A stretch of DNA of 64,000 bases, taken from the NCBI GenBank assembly GCA_050288165.1, contig JBNKDG010000003.1, forward strand, positions 275,788-339,787, given 5' to 3'. The first letter of the stretch is position 1; each line of letters opens with the position of its first letter. This DNA is from JAPHTQ01 sp050288165. Lineage in GTDB: Bacteria > Pseudomonadota > Gammaproteobacteria > Thiohalomonadales > Thiohalomonadaceae. Below are positions 17,217 to 27,009 of this stretch, piece after piece. Under the pieces are notes generated by a model. That model was given only the letters and a program-made list of their open reading frames with translations. It had not been told where the DNA came from and searched no databases. A program made the translations under genes and the position numbers.

Positions 17217-18290
17217 ATGAAAACGGTACTTGTGACAGGCGGGGCGGGGTTTATCGGTTCAGAGGTGGTGCGTCAGTACCTCACTGAAACCGACGTCACC
17301 GTGGTCAATGTCGACAAGCTGACCTATGCAGGCAACCTGGAGTCACTGCAATCCGTGGTAGGTAACCCCCGCTACCGGTTTGAACAGGTGGATATCTGTA
17401 ATGCCGTTGAGGTTAAGCGTCTGTTCGAGCAGTACCGCCCCGATGCGATTATGCATCTGGCTGCTGAGTCCCATGTCGATCGTTCTATCGACGGACCGGC
17501 CGAGTTCATCCATACCAACATCATCGGTACCTATACCCTGCTCGAAGCGGCCAGAAATTACTGGAATGGGCTGGATGGCAATGCCAAACAGGCTTTCCGT
17601 TTCCACCATATCTCCACCGACGAGGTCTACGGCAGTCTGGGTGAAGAGGGGATGTTTACCGAAGAGACGGCCTACGCGCCCAATTCGCCCTACTCGGCGA
17701 GCAAGGCATCCGCTGATCATCTGGTGCGTGCCTGGCACCATACCTATGGTCTGCCGGTGGTGACCACCAACTGCTCTAATAATTACGGCCATTATCAGTT
17801 TCCGGAAAAGCTGATCCCCCTGGTCACCCTCAATGCGTTGGAGGGTAAGCCACTACCAATCTACGGCAAGGGTGAACAGGTGCGTGACTGGTTGCATGTG
17901 GCGGATCATGCCCGTGCTCTGCGACTGGTACTGGAAAAGGGTACCCCCGGCGGGGTCTACAACATCGGTGGACACAATGAGAAACAGAACATTGAGGTGG
18001 TCAGGACGATTTGCACCATTCTCGATGAGCTGGCGCCTGAGCGTCCAAACGGTATTTCCAACTATGCCGAACTGATTACCTATGTCACCGACAGACCCGG
18101 ACACGATCAGCGTTACGCCATCGATGCAGGCAAGATCGAACGCGAGTTGGGCTGGGTTCCAGCAGAGACCTTCGATAGTGGCATCCGAAAAACGGTGGAA
18201 TGGTACCTGGCCAATCGTACCTGGTGTGACCACGTTAAAGATGGCAGTTATCAGGGTGAACGACTTGGCGTGATGGGAGGTAAAGCATGA
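17217..18290 (+). CDS. rmlB: dTDP-glucose 4,6-dehydratase
   Basis: Second enzyme of dTDP-L-rhamnose synthesis: converts dTDP-glucose to the 4-keto-6-deoxy sugar. The 357-residue extended SDR has the NAD motif GGAGFIGSEVVRQYL at the N terminus, the STDEVYGSLGEEG segment and the catalytic YSASKAS. The ATG at 17217 (MKTVLVTGG) aligns with the family start; an upstream TTG-type start adds 13 non-homologous residues. It opens the rmlBACD operon; the rmlA start overlaps its stop by four bases. Confidence 0.96.
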   Translation: MKTVLVTGGAGFIGSEVVRQYLTETDVTVVNVDKLTYAGNLESLQSVVGNPRYRFEQVDICNAVEVKRLFEQYRPDAIMHLAAESHVDRSIDGPAEFIHTNIIGTYTLLEAARNYWNGLDGNAKQAFRFHHISTDEVYGSLGEEGMFTEETAYAPNSPYSASKASADHLVRAWHHTYGLPVVTTNCSNNYGHYQFPEKLIPLVTLNALEGKPLPIYGKGEQVRDWLHVADHARALRLVLEKGTPGGVYNIGGHNEKQNIEVVRTICTILDELAPERPNGISNYAELITYVTDRPGHDQRYAIDAGKIERELGWVPAETFDSGIRKTVEWYLANRTWCDHVKDGSYQGERLGVMGGKA

Positions 18291-19165
18291 AAGGGATCAT
18301 TCTCGCTGGTGGTTCCGGTACGCGCCTCTATCCGGTGACCCACGCGGTCTCCAAACAATTGCTACCGATTTACGATAAACCGATGGTTTATTATCCATTG
18401 TCGGTACTGATGCTGGCGAATATTCGTGACATCCTCTTGATCTCGACACCGCAGGATACACCGCGCTTTGAGCAGCTGTTGGGTGATGGCTCGCAATGGG
18501 GAATCAACATTCAGTATGCCGTGCAGCCTTCTCCTGATGGTCTGGCGCAGGCGTTTATCATCGGTAAGGAGTTTATCGGTGATGACAGCTGTGCGCTGGT
18601 GTTGGGCGACAATATTTTCTATGGGCACAATCTTGCTGAGTCGTTAGTACGAGCGTCTAAAAGAGAAAGCGGGGCAACGGTGTTTGCCTATCCTGTCAAC
18701 GACCCGGAGCGTTACGGCGTGGTCGAGTTCGACGACCAGGGGAATGCTATTTCACTGGAGGAAAAACCGGCTAAACCGAAGTCACGTTATGCAGTGACTG
18801 GACTCTATTTTTACGACAACAAAGTCGTCAAATATGCGGAGCAGATCAAACCATCAGCCCGTGGGGAACTGGAAATCACCGATATTAATGCTCTCTATCT
18901 TAAGCATGGGACATTAAATGTGGAGAACATGGGGCGCGGTACCGCCTGGCTCGACACCGGTACCCATGAATCACTGCTGGAAGCAGCGACTTTCATTGAG
19001 ACCATCGAAAAGCGGCAGGGGTTAAAAATCGCCTGTCCGGAAGAGATCGCCTACCGCAAAGGATTTATCACTCGTCAGCATCTGGAAGCGTTGATCGAGC
19101 CGCTGAAGAAAAACAGCTATGGTCAGTACCTGCAACGTATTATTGATGAACGGGTATTCGAATGA
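18287..19165 (+). CDS. rmlA: Glucose-1-phosphate thymidylyltransferase
   Basis: Makes dTDP-glucose from dTTP and glucose 1-phosphate, the first step of dTDP-rhamnose synthesis. The 292-residue protein has the nucleotide-binding signature GIILAGGSGTRLYPVTHAVS at the N terminus, the LVLGDNIFYGHNL segment, and EEKPAKPKSRYAVTGLYFYD. Length and end (KNSYGQYLQRI) fit the short RmlA form. It overlaps rmlB and rmlC by four bases each. Confidence 0.97.
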   Translation: MKGIILAGGSGTRLYPVTHAVSKQLLPIYDKPMVYYPLSVLMLANIRDILLISTPQDTPRFEQLLGDGSQWGINIQYAVQPSPDGLAQAFIIGKEFIGDDSCALVLGDNIFYGHNLAESLVRASKRESGATVFAYPVNDPERYGVVEFDDQGNAISLEEKPAKPKSRYAVTGLYFYDNKVVKYAEQIKPSARGELEITDINALYLKHGTLNVENMGRGTAWLDTGTHESLLEAATFIETIEKRQGLKIACPEEIAYRKGFITRQHLEALIEPLKKNSYGQYLQRIIDERVFE

Positions 19166-19707
19166 GGGTGGTAGAAACAGCGATTCCTGAGGTGAAGGTC
19201 ATCGAGCCAAAGGTGTTCGGTGACGAGCGTGGATTTTTCTTCGAGAGCTATAATCAGCGAGCTTTCAATGAAGCAATTGGCCGTAAGGTTAGCTTTGTCC
19301 AGGACAACCATTCACGCTCGCAAAAGGGTGTGCTGCGTGGTTTGCACTACCAGATTCAACAACCACAGGGGAAGCTGGTGCGTTGTACGCAGGGAGAGGT
19401 GTTTGATGTGGCGGTCGATTTGCGTCAGGGCTCACCGACCTTTGCTCAGTGGGTTGGGGTAATGTTGAGTGACGAAAATAAGCGCCAGATGTGGATACCT
19501 GAAGGTTTTGCCCACGGTTTCGTTGTATTGAGCGAGACTGCTGAATTTCTCTACAAGACCACCGACTTCTACGCACCCCAGTATGAGCAGGCTATCATCT
19601 GGAACGACCCGCAGTTGGCTATTGAATGGCCATTGGAACAGGTGCCCAGCCTCTCGCAAAAAGATGCGGCAGCGGTCAGTTTCGCCGACGCAGTACTGTT
19701 CCCATAA
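19162..19707 (+). CDS. rmlC: dTDP-4-dehydrorhamnose 3,5-epimerase
   Basis: Cupin-fold epimerase, third step of dTDP-rhamnose synthesis. The 181-residue protein has VFGDERGFFFESYNQRAF, then QDNHSRSQKGVLRGLHYQ with the catalytic His, and the conserved WIPEGFAHGFVVLSETAEF. It starts inside the last codons of rmlA, and rmlD follows after nine bases. Confidence 0.97.
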   Translation: MRVVETAIPEVKVIEPKVFGDERGFFFESYNQRAFNEAIGRKVSFVQDNHSRSQKGVLRGLHYQIQQPQGKLVRCTQGEVFDVAVDLRQGSPTFAQWVGVMLSDENKRQMWIPEGFAHGFVVLSETAEFLYKTTDFYAPQYEQAIIWNDPQLAIEWPLEQVPSLSQKDAAAVSFADAVLFP

Positions 19708-19716
19708 GGTGCGATC

Positions 19717-20577
19717 ATGCGTGTATTGATCACCGGTGATAATGGGCAGTTGGGACAGGAGTTGATTCAATCAGCACCAGCTGATGCCGAACTCATAGCA
19801 CTTGATCGAGATAAATTGGATATCAGTGATAATCTCGCCGTGCATGCCCGGTTGTCAGAGTTGAAACCGGATGTCGTGATCAATGCAGCTGCCTACACTG
19901 CGGTGGACAAAGCGGAGCAGGAGCAAACCCTTGCTTATGCAATTAATGCCGTTGGCCCACGCAACCTCGCCGCTGCATGCAGCGAACTCGGTGCGCGCTT
20001 TATTCATGTCTCCACCGATTTTGTTTTCGATGGCAATCACTCCACACCTTATCTGCCCGAAGATGAGGCCAAGCCGCTGGGTGTCTACGGCGCCAGCAAA
20101 CTGGAAGGTGAGCGCAATGTTATTGCCCAATACCCTGATGGATCGTTAATTGTTCGAGTGGGTTGGCTCTATTCACGCTTTGGCCAGAACTTTGTCAAAA
20201 CCATGCTGCGTTTGATGGCTGAGCGCGATGAGCTAGGTGTGGTGGCCGATCAGATCGGGACACCCACCCATGCGGCAGGATTGGCGCAGGCACTTTGGCA
20301 GTTTGCTGGTGAGGCGTTTACCACTGGCATCTATCACTGGAGCGATGCCGGGGTGGCCAGTTGGTACGACTTTGCGGTGGCGATTATGGAAGAGGCTGTT
20401 GCTGTCGGTAAACTGGAAAACGCCATTTCAGTTAAACCGATACGCACCGTTGACTATCCCACACCGGCGCGACGTCCTCGGTACAGCGTGCTTGATAAAA
20501 CCGCTACCTGGACACATCTCGATTCGAAACCCGTACATTGGCGTGTGGCCCTACGTCAAATGTTGCAACAGCTGTGA
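19717..20577 (+). CDS. rmlD: dTDP-4-dehydrorhamnose reductase
   Basis: NAD(P)H-dependent reductase that completes dTDP-L-rhamnose. The 286-residue SDR has GDNGQLGQEL at the N terminus, NAAAYTAVDKAEQE, STDFVFDG and the catalytic YGASKLEGE, all typical of RmlD. The operon order here is rmlB-A-C-D. The acnB gene starts 18 bases downstream in the same direction. Confidence 0.96.
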   Translation: MRVLITGDNGQLGQELIQSAPADAELIALDRDKLDISDNLAVHARLSELKPDVVINAAAYTAVDKAEQEQTLAYAINAVGPRNLAAACSELGARFIHVSTDFVFDGNHSTPYLPEDEAKPLGVYGASKLEGERNVIAQYPDGSLIVRVGWLYSRFGQNFVKTMLRLMAERDELGVVADQIGTPTHAAGLAQALWQFAGEAFTTGIYHWSDAGVASWYDFAVAIMEEAVAVGKLENAISVKPIRTVDYPTPARRPRYSVLDKTATWTHLDSKPVHWRVALRQMLQQL

Positions 20578-20595
20578 CCCCCAGGAATCCGTATC

Positions 20596-23160
20596 ATGAT
20601 TAACGAATATCGCCAACATGTCACCGAACGCGCTGCAGAAGGTTTGCCTCCGCTGCCGTTAAATGCAGAGCAAACTTCAGCTCTGGTTGAACTGCTCAAG
20701 CAGCCACCTGCTGGTGAGGGCGATTTCCTGCTGGATCTGTTAACCCATCGCGTACCGCCGGGTGTGGATGAGGCAGCTTATGTGAAAGCGGCCTTTCTTG
20801 CGGATATCGCCAGTGGGCAGGTTAAAAGTCCGTTGATTAACAAGCGTCATGCCACCGGACTCCTGGGCACCATGCTTGGAGGCTACAACATCGCACCGCT
20901 GATTGAGTTGCTAGACGATGACGAACTCGCACCTATCGCAGCCCGGGCACTATCCAAAACCCTTCTGATCTTCGATGCCTATCACGATGTGATTCACAAG
21001 GCTAAGACTAATAACTGGGCCAAGGACGTGGTCGATGCCTGGGCCAATGGAGACTGGTTCAGTGCACGGGAACCACTGGCGGAGCGTATCACCCTGACCG
21101 TATTCAAGGTCGACGGCGAAACCAATACCGACGATCTTTCTCAGGCCGCCGAGGCGTGGAGTCGTCCTGATATCCCACTGCATGCTAAGGCGATGTTGGT
21201 GAGCAAAATGCCTGATGCGATGGAGCGTATCACCGAGTTAAAAGAGAAGGGCCATCCACTTGCCTTTGTCGGCGATGTGGTCGGAACCGGATCCTCACGT
21301 AAGTCGGCGATCAACTCCGTGCTCTGGCACATGGGTGATGAAATCCCCTATGTACCGAACAAGCACCAGGGCGGTGTGATCCTGGGCGGCAAGATCGCGC
21401 CGATCTTCTTTAATACCGCCGAAGATTCCGGCGCGCTGCCGATAGAGTGTGACGTATCGAAACTGAAGATGGGGGAGATGATCACCCTGCTACCCTACGA
21501 GGGTAAAATCCTCGATGAGGCGGGTAATGTATTGAGCGAATTCCAGCTCAAGCCATCCACCATCTTCGATGAAGTACGTGCCGGTGGCCGTATCCCGTTG
21601 ATCATCGGCCGTTCCCTGACCGACAAGACGCGTGACGCACTGGGGCTTGAGCCATCCACACTGTTTACCCGCCCGGTTAATCCCGCCGATAGCGGCAAGG
21701 GTTTTACCCTGGCGCAGAAGATGGTTGGCCGTGCCTGCTGTGTCGAGGGGATTCGTCCCGGCACCTATTGCGAGCCACGCATGACCAGCGTCGGTTCCCA
21801 GGACACCACCGGCGCCATGACCCGCGACGAGCTCAAGGAGCTGGCCTGTCTTGGATTCTCTGCCGACCTGGTAATGCAGTCGTTCTGCCATACTGCCGCC
21901 TACCCCAAGCCGGTGGATATCAAGCTGCAGCACGAGCTGCCTGCGTTCTTTATCAATCGTGGCGGAGTTAGTTTGCGACCCGGCGATGGGGTGATCCACT
22001 CCTGGCTCAACCGCATGTTGCTGCCCGATACCGTCGGTACCGGCGGCGACTCCCATACCCGTTTCCCCATCGGTATCAGCTTCCCGGCAGGTTCCGGGCT
22101 GGTGGCCTTTGCTGCCGCGCTCGGGGTGATGCCGCTGGATATGCCCGAATCGGTGCTGGTGCGCTTCAAAGGGGAGATGCAGCCGGGTATAACCCTGCGC
22201 GATCTGGTCAATGCTATTCCCTACGCCGCTATTCAGCAGGGGATGTTGACGGTGGAGAAGCAGGGCAAGAAGAACATCTTCTCCGGACGGATCCTGGAGA
22301 TCGAGGGCTTGCCTGATCTGAAAGTGGAGCAGGCCTTCGAGCTTTCCGATGCCTCGGCCGAGCGTTCCGCCGCCGCCTGTACCGTACGCCTCAATCCTGA
22401 ACCGATCGCCGAATACCTGCGCAGCAACATTACCCTGCTCAAGTGGATGATCGCTAATGGCTACGAGGACAAGCGCACTCTGTCGCGGCGTATCGAGGCG
22501 ATGGAGAAGTGGCTGGCAGCCCCGCAACTGCTGGAGCCGGATGCGGATGCCGAATACGCAGCAGTGCTTGAGATCGACCTGAATGAGATCAAGGAACCGA
22601 TTGTGGCCTGCCCGAACGATCCCGATGACGTGAAACTGCTCTCCGAAGTCGCCGGGCAGACCATCGATGAGGTCTTTATCGGCTCCTGTATGACCAACAT
22701 TGGTCACTACCGCGCCGCCGGCAAGGTGCTTGAAGCTGCTGGTGGTGCCGTACCGACCAAGCTCTGGATCGCCCCACCGACCCGCATGGACGAGCATCAA
22801 CTGACTGAAGAGGGTTACTACAGCATCTTCGGCAGGGCAGGGGCGCGTACCGAAATGCCAGGTTGCTCACTTTGCATGGGGAACCAGGCACGGGTTGCCG
22901 ACGGTGCGATAGTCTTCTCTACCTCCACCCGTAACTTCCCCAACCGGCTCGGAAAGGATGCCCAGGTCTATCTTGGTTCCGCCGAATTGGCCGCGGTCAC
23001 TGCCCAGCTAGGGCATATTCCAATGCTTGATGAGTATCGGGAAAAAGTCGCCATGCTTGATACCATGGCCTCAGATATTTACCGCTATCTCAATTTCGAC
23101 GAAATCGATGAGTATCAGCAGCGGGCAAACAGCATCAATATTCCCATCGTCTCCGCCTGA
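20596..23160 (+). CDS. acnB: Aconitate hydratase B (bifunctional with 2-methylisocitrate dehydratase)
   Basis: Fe-S enzyme interconverting citrate and isocitrate in the TCA cycle. The 854-residue protein has an N-terminal HEAT-like domain, a swivelling domain (VGDVVGTGSSRKSAINSVLW), and the catalytic core. The three [4Fe-4S] ligands are visible as C698 (IGSCMTN), C757 and C760 (GCSLCMG). Their spacing (59 and 3) equals that of E. coli AcnB C710, C769 and C772. An AGGAAT box precedes the ATG. Its place directly behind rmlD is unusual. It may be co-transcribed or have its own promoter inside rmlD; I saw no convincing one. Confidence 0.97.
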   Translation: MINEYRQHVTERAAEGLPPLPLNAEQTSALVELLKQPPAGEGDFLLDLLTHRVPPGVDEAAYVKAAFLADIASGQVKSPLINKRHATGLLGTMLGGYNIAPLIELLDDDELAPIAARALSKTLLIFDAYHDVIHKAKTNNWAKDVVDAWANGDWFSAREPLAERITLTVFKVDGETNTDDLSQAAEAWSRPDIPLHAKAMLVSKMPDAMERITELKEKGHPLAFVGDVVGTGSSRKSAINSVLWHMGDEIPYVPNKHQGGVILGGKIAPIFFNTAEDSGALPIECDVSKLKMGEMITLLPYEGKILDEAGNVLSEFQLKPSTIFDEVRAGGRIPLIIGRSLTDKTRDALGLEPSTLFTRPVNPADSGKGFTLAQKMVGRACCVEGIRPGTYCEPRMTSVGSQDTTGAMTRDELKELACLGFSADLVMQSFCHTAAYPKPVDIKLQHELPAFFINRGGVSLRPGDGVIHSWLNRMLLPDTVGTGGDSHTRFPIGISFPAGSGLVAFAAALGVMPLDMPESVLVRFKGEMQPGITLRDLVNAIPYAAIQQGMLTVEKQGKKNIFSGRILEIEGLPDLKVEQAFELSDASAERSAAACTVRLNPEPIAEYLRSNITLLKWMIANGYEDKRTLSRRIEAMEKWLAAPQLLEPDADAEYAAVLEIDLNEIKEPIVACPNDPDDVKLLSEVAGQTIDEVFIGSCMTNIGHYRAAGKVLEAAGGAVPTKLWIAPPTRMDEHQLTEEGYYSIFGRAGARTEMPGCSLCMGNQARVADGAIVFSTSTRNFPNRLGKDAQVYLGSAELAAVTAQLGHIPMLDEYREKVAMLDTMASDIYRYLNFDEIDEYQQRANSINIPIVSA

Positions 23161-23162
23161 TC

Positions 23163-23195
23163 TACCGTAGGAGTCCACTCCTGTGGGCGAAACTT
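23163..23195. repeat. REP-like short palindrome between converging genes
   Basis: GTAGGAGTCCACTCCTGTGG resembles the GTAGGAG-headed repetitive extragenic palindromes of gammaproteobacteria. The stem CCAC (23175-23178) with GTGG (23183-23186) is short. It lies in the 38-base gap between the acnB stop and the stop of the converging dehydratase gene. Confidence 0.4.
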
Positions 23196-23198
23196 GTA

Positions 23199-25145
23199 CT
23201 ACAGACTGCCAACTTGTTCTGTATAAATCCAATCCACAATCTGGCTGGAAGGCTGATAACCCGCTACCAGCTTGGTTAACAGTGCCAGAATAATGTCGAT
23301 ATTGTTGTGGTCTAACACTATGCGCAATGTATTGAGGTCGGTTTCCAGCTCATTCCATGGAATAAAGGGGTCGCGCGCGCGCTGGATGCGGGTATGCTGC
23401 GTTGGCTGCGGATCCTCACCGATCAGTAGCTCTTCATACAGTTTTTCCCCTGGCCGTAGACCGGTGACGGTGATCTCGATATCACCCTTGGGATGGTGTT
23501 CATCCCGCACGGTGAGACCCGATAGTTCCACCATACGCCGGGCGAGGTCCATGATCTTGATAGGCTCTCCCATATCCAGCACAAACACGTCGCCACCCTT
23601 GGCCATAGCGCTGGCCTGAATTACCAACTGCGCAGCTTCGGGAATAGTCATGAAGAAACGGTTGATCTCGGGGTGGGTGAGGGTAATTGGGCCGCCATTG
23701 CGAATTTGCTGACGAAATTTCGGTATCACAGAGCCAGAAGAGCCCAGTACATTGCCGAACCTTACCATTGAAAATGTCGTGCCTTGTTTTTGACCTTCAA
23801 CCTGGAGTGCTTGAAGGCACATCTCGGCCAAACGCTTGCTGGCTCCCATTACATTGGTGGGACGTACTGCCTTGTCGGTGCTGATCAGTACAAAGTCGGA
23901 TACCCCTTTCTCAGTGGCAACCTGAGCGGTCAGCAGTGTGCCCAACACATTGTTTTTTACGCCTTCAGCCAAGTTGTGTTCGACCATGGGCACATGCTTA
24001 TAGGCGGCTGCATGATAGACGGTATCGGGTCGCCAGGTATCCATGATCTCCCTCATCCGTACCTCATCCACCACCGACGCCAACAACGGAACAATGAATC
24101 GCTGTTTTTGAATGCTATCTGCCGATGTTAAACTCGTATTCAATTCATCATGAATTGAATACAGCGCATATTCATTGATCTCAACTAGTAGCAGCCTGGC
24201 TGGCTTAAGCTTGATGATTTGTCTGCACAATTCGCTACCAATGGAACCGCCTGCACCGGTGACCAACACTACCTTACCGGTGGTGTTTCTCGATAGCAGG
24301 ATGTGATTGGGCGATACAGGCTCACGACCGAGGAGGTCGTCCAGATCTAGTTCTCGCAGATCTGAGATGGTTACCCGCCCTTCGGCAAGGTCACTCATAC
24401 CAGGCAGTGTGCGCACCGCAACTGGAAATTTACCGATTCTATTTAGTATTTCATTTCGTCGATGACGGCTCGCAGATGGAATCGCTAGTAGGACATGGGT
24501 TACGCCTTTCGACTCAATCAATTCACCCAAATCATCAGGCGAGAAGACAGGTTGGCCATTGAGTATGTGGCCATGCAGCCTGTCATCGTCATCCAGAAAG
24601 CCAACTACACTCATCTCAAAGCTGTGATCCAGAGCTGAAACCAGTTGTCGCCCAGCACTACCTGCGCCATAAACAAGTGTTTTTGGCAGTGCGGAAATCT
24701 GTAACTGTCTTTGGTACATACCGCCTAGCCAATAGCGCGCCAGGGCACGAGAGAGCCCAACAGCAAAAAACAACAGCAAGGGTTGAATAAGCCCCACCGT
24801 TCTTGGAATCCCTTCTAATCCAATCGCGGTAATCGCACTGGCATAGAGGAGACCATAGATTGCAATTGCCCGGGTAACCGCCAGTAGAGCAGGCCAGCCT
24901 GAATAACGGAAAATGGCGCGGTAGAGACCCGACACCACAAAAATGGGTAGTGCCAGCACCAAAGAGATGGCGACGGCCCAGAGCGGTTGACCAATCAGTG
25001 GGACAAACTCACCGAGCCGCAGATAAAAAGCGAACCATGTGGTAAGTACACAAAGACCGATATCCACCGACAACGCAATGATGCGCTTGGCCGAGCGAGG
25101 GAGTGCCAGAACCGGTAAAGAGGCTTGATGGAATACTTTCAGCAT
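23199..25145 (-). CDS. CapD/WbpM-like membrane nucleotide-sugar 4,6-dehydratase
   Basis: Large membrane-anchored SDR of the FlaA1/CapD/WbpM group, which typically converts UDP-GlcNAc to a 4-keto-6-deoxy sugar. The 648-residue protein has about four N-terminal membrane helices (within residues 20-135), a first Rossmann domain (VYGAGSAGRQLVSAL), and the catalytic SDR domain starting VLVTGAGGSIGSELCRQI. The active-site segment reads TNVMGASKR, with Met in place of the usual Tyr. This matches the Ser-Met-Lys triad of WbpM and FlaA1. It is the last gene of the long minus-strand polysaccharide operon; the initiating transferase lies just upstream. Confidence 0.9.
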   Translation of the reverse strand: MLKVFHQASLPVLALPRSAKRIIALSVDIGLCVLTTWFAFYLRLGEFVPLIGQPLWAVAISLVLALPIFVVSGLYRAIFRYSGWPALLAVTRAIAIYGLLYASAITAIGLEGIPRTVGLIQPLLLFFAVGLSRALARYWLGGMYQRQLQISALPKTLVYGAGSAGRQLVSALDHSFEMSVVGFLDDDDRLHGHILNGQPVFSPDDLGELIESKGVTHVLLAIPSASRHRRNEILNRIGKFPVAVRTLPGMSDLAEGRVTISDLRELDLDDLLGREPVSPNHILLSRNTTGKVVLVTGAGGSIGSELCRQIIKLKPARLLLVEINEYALYSIHDELNTSLTSADSIQKQRFIVPLLASVVDEVRMREIMDTWRPDTVYHAAAYKHVPMVEHNLAEGVKNNVLGTLLTAQVATEKGVSDFVLISTDKAVRPTNVMGASKRLAEMCLQALQVEGQKQGTTFSMVRFGNVLGSSGSVIPKFRQQIRNGGPITLTHPEINRFFMTIPEAAQLVIQASAMAKGGDVFVLDMGEPIKIMDLARRMVELSGLTVRDEHHPKGDIEITVTGLRPGEKLYEELLIGEDPQPTQHTRIQRARDPFIPWNELETDLNTLRIVLDHNNIDIILALLTKLVAGYQPSSQIVDWIYTEQVGSL

Positions 25146-25220
25146 GGGTTCAAAGTCCCTTGTTCATTGCTGCTAGTGTTCTGGTCACAATCGCGTGGTC
25201 TCACACCAATCCCCCGATAT

Positions 25221-25772
25221 TCATTGTCTGACTCTGTCACCAGTACCCCTACCCAGAATTGTCAAAACGATGTATCGAAAATAGTTCCCAATGTTGATGG
25301 TTTTAAGCATAGCGGCATCGGTTACAGCCAGTAGTTTTGGTGTAGACATATCAATCCCCTGAATCTGCGCCAGACCAGTGATGCCTGGGCGTGCATCAAA
25401 GACACCTCGAATGGTCCGTTCATGGATCAATTCTTCCTGATTATAAAGGCAAGGTCGCGGACCGACGAGGCTCATTTCACCTTTTAATACATTCCACAGC
25501 TGTGGTAGTTCATCCAACTTGGTTCGCCGTAAAAATCGACCAAATGGTGTAATGGCGGAGGTATCGGCCAGATGTGTTGCAACAGAGGCGGTATTGGGCC
25601 TCATGGTACGAAATTTCATCAGTACAAAAGCTTTTTGATAACGTCCGACACGCTCTTGACGAAACAGGGGCGAACGGGTGTCAAACCAGCCAATTATCAT
25701 TACCACAAGCAGTAGTGGAAGTAGTAGCAAAAGCCCAGCCACAGAAAAGACAATATCCAGAAAACGATTCAT
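25221..25772 (-). CDS. Initiating sugar phosphate transferase (PglC/WcaJ-type bacterial sugar transferase)
   Basis: Small monotopic phosphoglycosyl transferase that loads the first sugar phosphate onto undecaprenyl phosphate. The 183-residue protein has one N-terminal hydrophobic helix (FLDIVFSVAGLLLLLPLLLV), then LMKFRTM, LDELPQLWNVLKGEMSLVGP and GITGLAQIQG. It lacks the extra N-terminal membrane domain of WcaJ, so it is the short PglC-like form. The ATG at 25772 (MNRFLDI) is the more conserved of two nearby starts. With the dehydratase downstream it would start repeat-unit synthesis, probably from a UDP-2-acetamido-6-deoxy sugar, by inference. Confidence 0.9.
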   Translation of the reverse strand: MNRFLDIVFSVAGLLLLLPLLLVVMIIGWFDTRSPLFRQERVGRYQKAFVLMKFRTMRPNTASVATHLADTSAITPFGRFLRRTKLDELPQLWNVLKGEMSLVGPRPCLYNQEELIHERTIRGVFDARPGITGLAQIQGIDMSTPKLLAVTDAAMLKTINIGNYFRYIVLTILGRGTGDRVRQ

Positions 25773-25875
25773 CGCTGCTTCCAAATTGATACGTTAAAAA
25801 TACCTTATACTGATGTGCGCTTCTCTCTCAATGCATTATCCAGAAATTGAATCACACTTGAGATTGTGATAACCA

Positions 25876-27009
25876 TCAGGTTGTTCGTTGCAGTAGTTCG
25901 TTGTAAATGCGCATATGTTCTGCAACCACTTGCTTTACATCGAAAGAACGCTCGGCCAATTTCCGGCCTGCCCGTCCCATCTCCTCACAAAGCGAGGGGG
26001 TGTTCAGTAACCGTTTAATCGCATCCGAAAGAGCCGCCGCATCGCGTATAGGCACTAATAAACCGGTTACATCTGGCTCTATGGCATCCCGACAACCGGG
26101 AGCATCCGTGGTTATTACTGCTCTTCCACAAGCTGCTGCCTCAATCAGGACTTTAGATAAGCCCTCACGATAGGATGGCAGAACAACCATATATGAAGAA
26201 GCAAATACCTGCGGAATATCATTACGTTGTCCCCACCATTCGATCACCTCCTCGGATACCCACTGATTCAATTCGTCATCAGATATCGTTGCTGGGTTTC
26301 CTTGGTCGGGTTCACCTACCAAAACAAAGCGAGCAACATTTCCACCGCTGTTCAAAACTCGTGCCGCCTGTACAAACTCTCGCACACCTTTATCAATTAA
26401 TAGACGAGCTGCCAAAACCACCACAGGTTGCCCTTCAGGTAGCGGGGATGGGGAATAATATGTTAAATCAACCCCTGAACCTCGAATCAGTCTAATCCTT
26501 TCCTTGGGTAGCCTACTTAGCTTGACTATATATGCCTGGTCATCTTCATTCTGGAAGATTACTTTCATACGGTGGTGGTTAAGCGCAAAACGGTAAAGCA
26601 ATCCGACTAACCAGCGTCGTATTGTTGCCTTGATGCCGTGCGAGATAAAAACAAAGCCTAAACCCGAGATGGCGGCTACAACGCTAGGTACAGCCGCCAG
26701 GCGGGCAGCCACACCTCCCAAAAGTACTGGCTTGATGGTTACCAAATGAACTACATCAGGCCTTACCTTAATAAATATACGAAGAATTTGAAAAAAGGTG
26801 CGCCCATTCGAAAAGACACCAGAGCTGCGGCGATCCAGGTTTAATGGATGAACAGTTAAACCGAGTGCCTGCATCTTATCCATACAGTTTGTCAGCCCAG
26901 TCGCGACGTGTACGTCAAAACCCTGCTGCAAGGCTGTTAGTGCGATAGGTAAACGATGTGACATGAAAAAACTGTCCGAATTAACAACAAACATCAACTT
27001 GCAATTCAA
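25876..27009 (-). CDS. Glycosyltransferase, GT4-like
   Basis: GT-B fold transferase of 377 residues. The N-terminal half contains HRLPIALTALQQGFDVHVATG, as in many capsule GT4 enzymes. The C-terminal nucleotide-sugar domain has VVLAARLLIDKGVREFVQAA and the E-x7-E type segment LPSYREGLSKVLIEAAACG (about 285-303). Sugar donor and acceptor cannot be deduced. Its start overlaps the stop of the upstream amidotransferase gene by four bases (ATGA), so it is operon-coupled. Confidence 0.88.
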   Translation of the reverse strand: MNCKLMFVVNSDSFFMSHRLPIALTALQQGFDVHVATGLTNCMDKMQALGLTVHPLNLDRRSSGVFSNGRTFFQILRIFIKVRPDVVHLVTIKPVLLGGVAARLAAVPSVVAAISGLGFVFISHGIKATIRRWLVGLLYRFALNHHRMKVIFQNEDDQAYIVKLSRLPKERIRLIRGSGVDLTYYSPSPLPEGQPVVVLAARLLIDKGVREFVQAARVLNSGGNVARFVLVGEPDQGNPATISDDELNQWVSEEVIEWWGQRNDIPQVFASSYMVVLPSYREGLSKVLIEAAACGRAVITTDAPGCRDAIEPDVTGLLVPIRDAAALSDAIKRLLNTPSLCEEMGRAGRKLAERSFDVKQVVAEHMRIYNELLQRTT

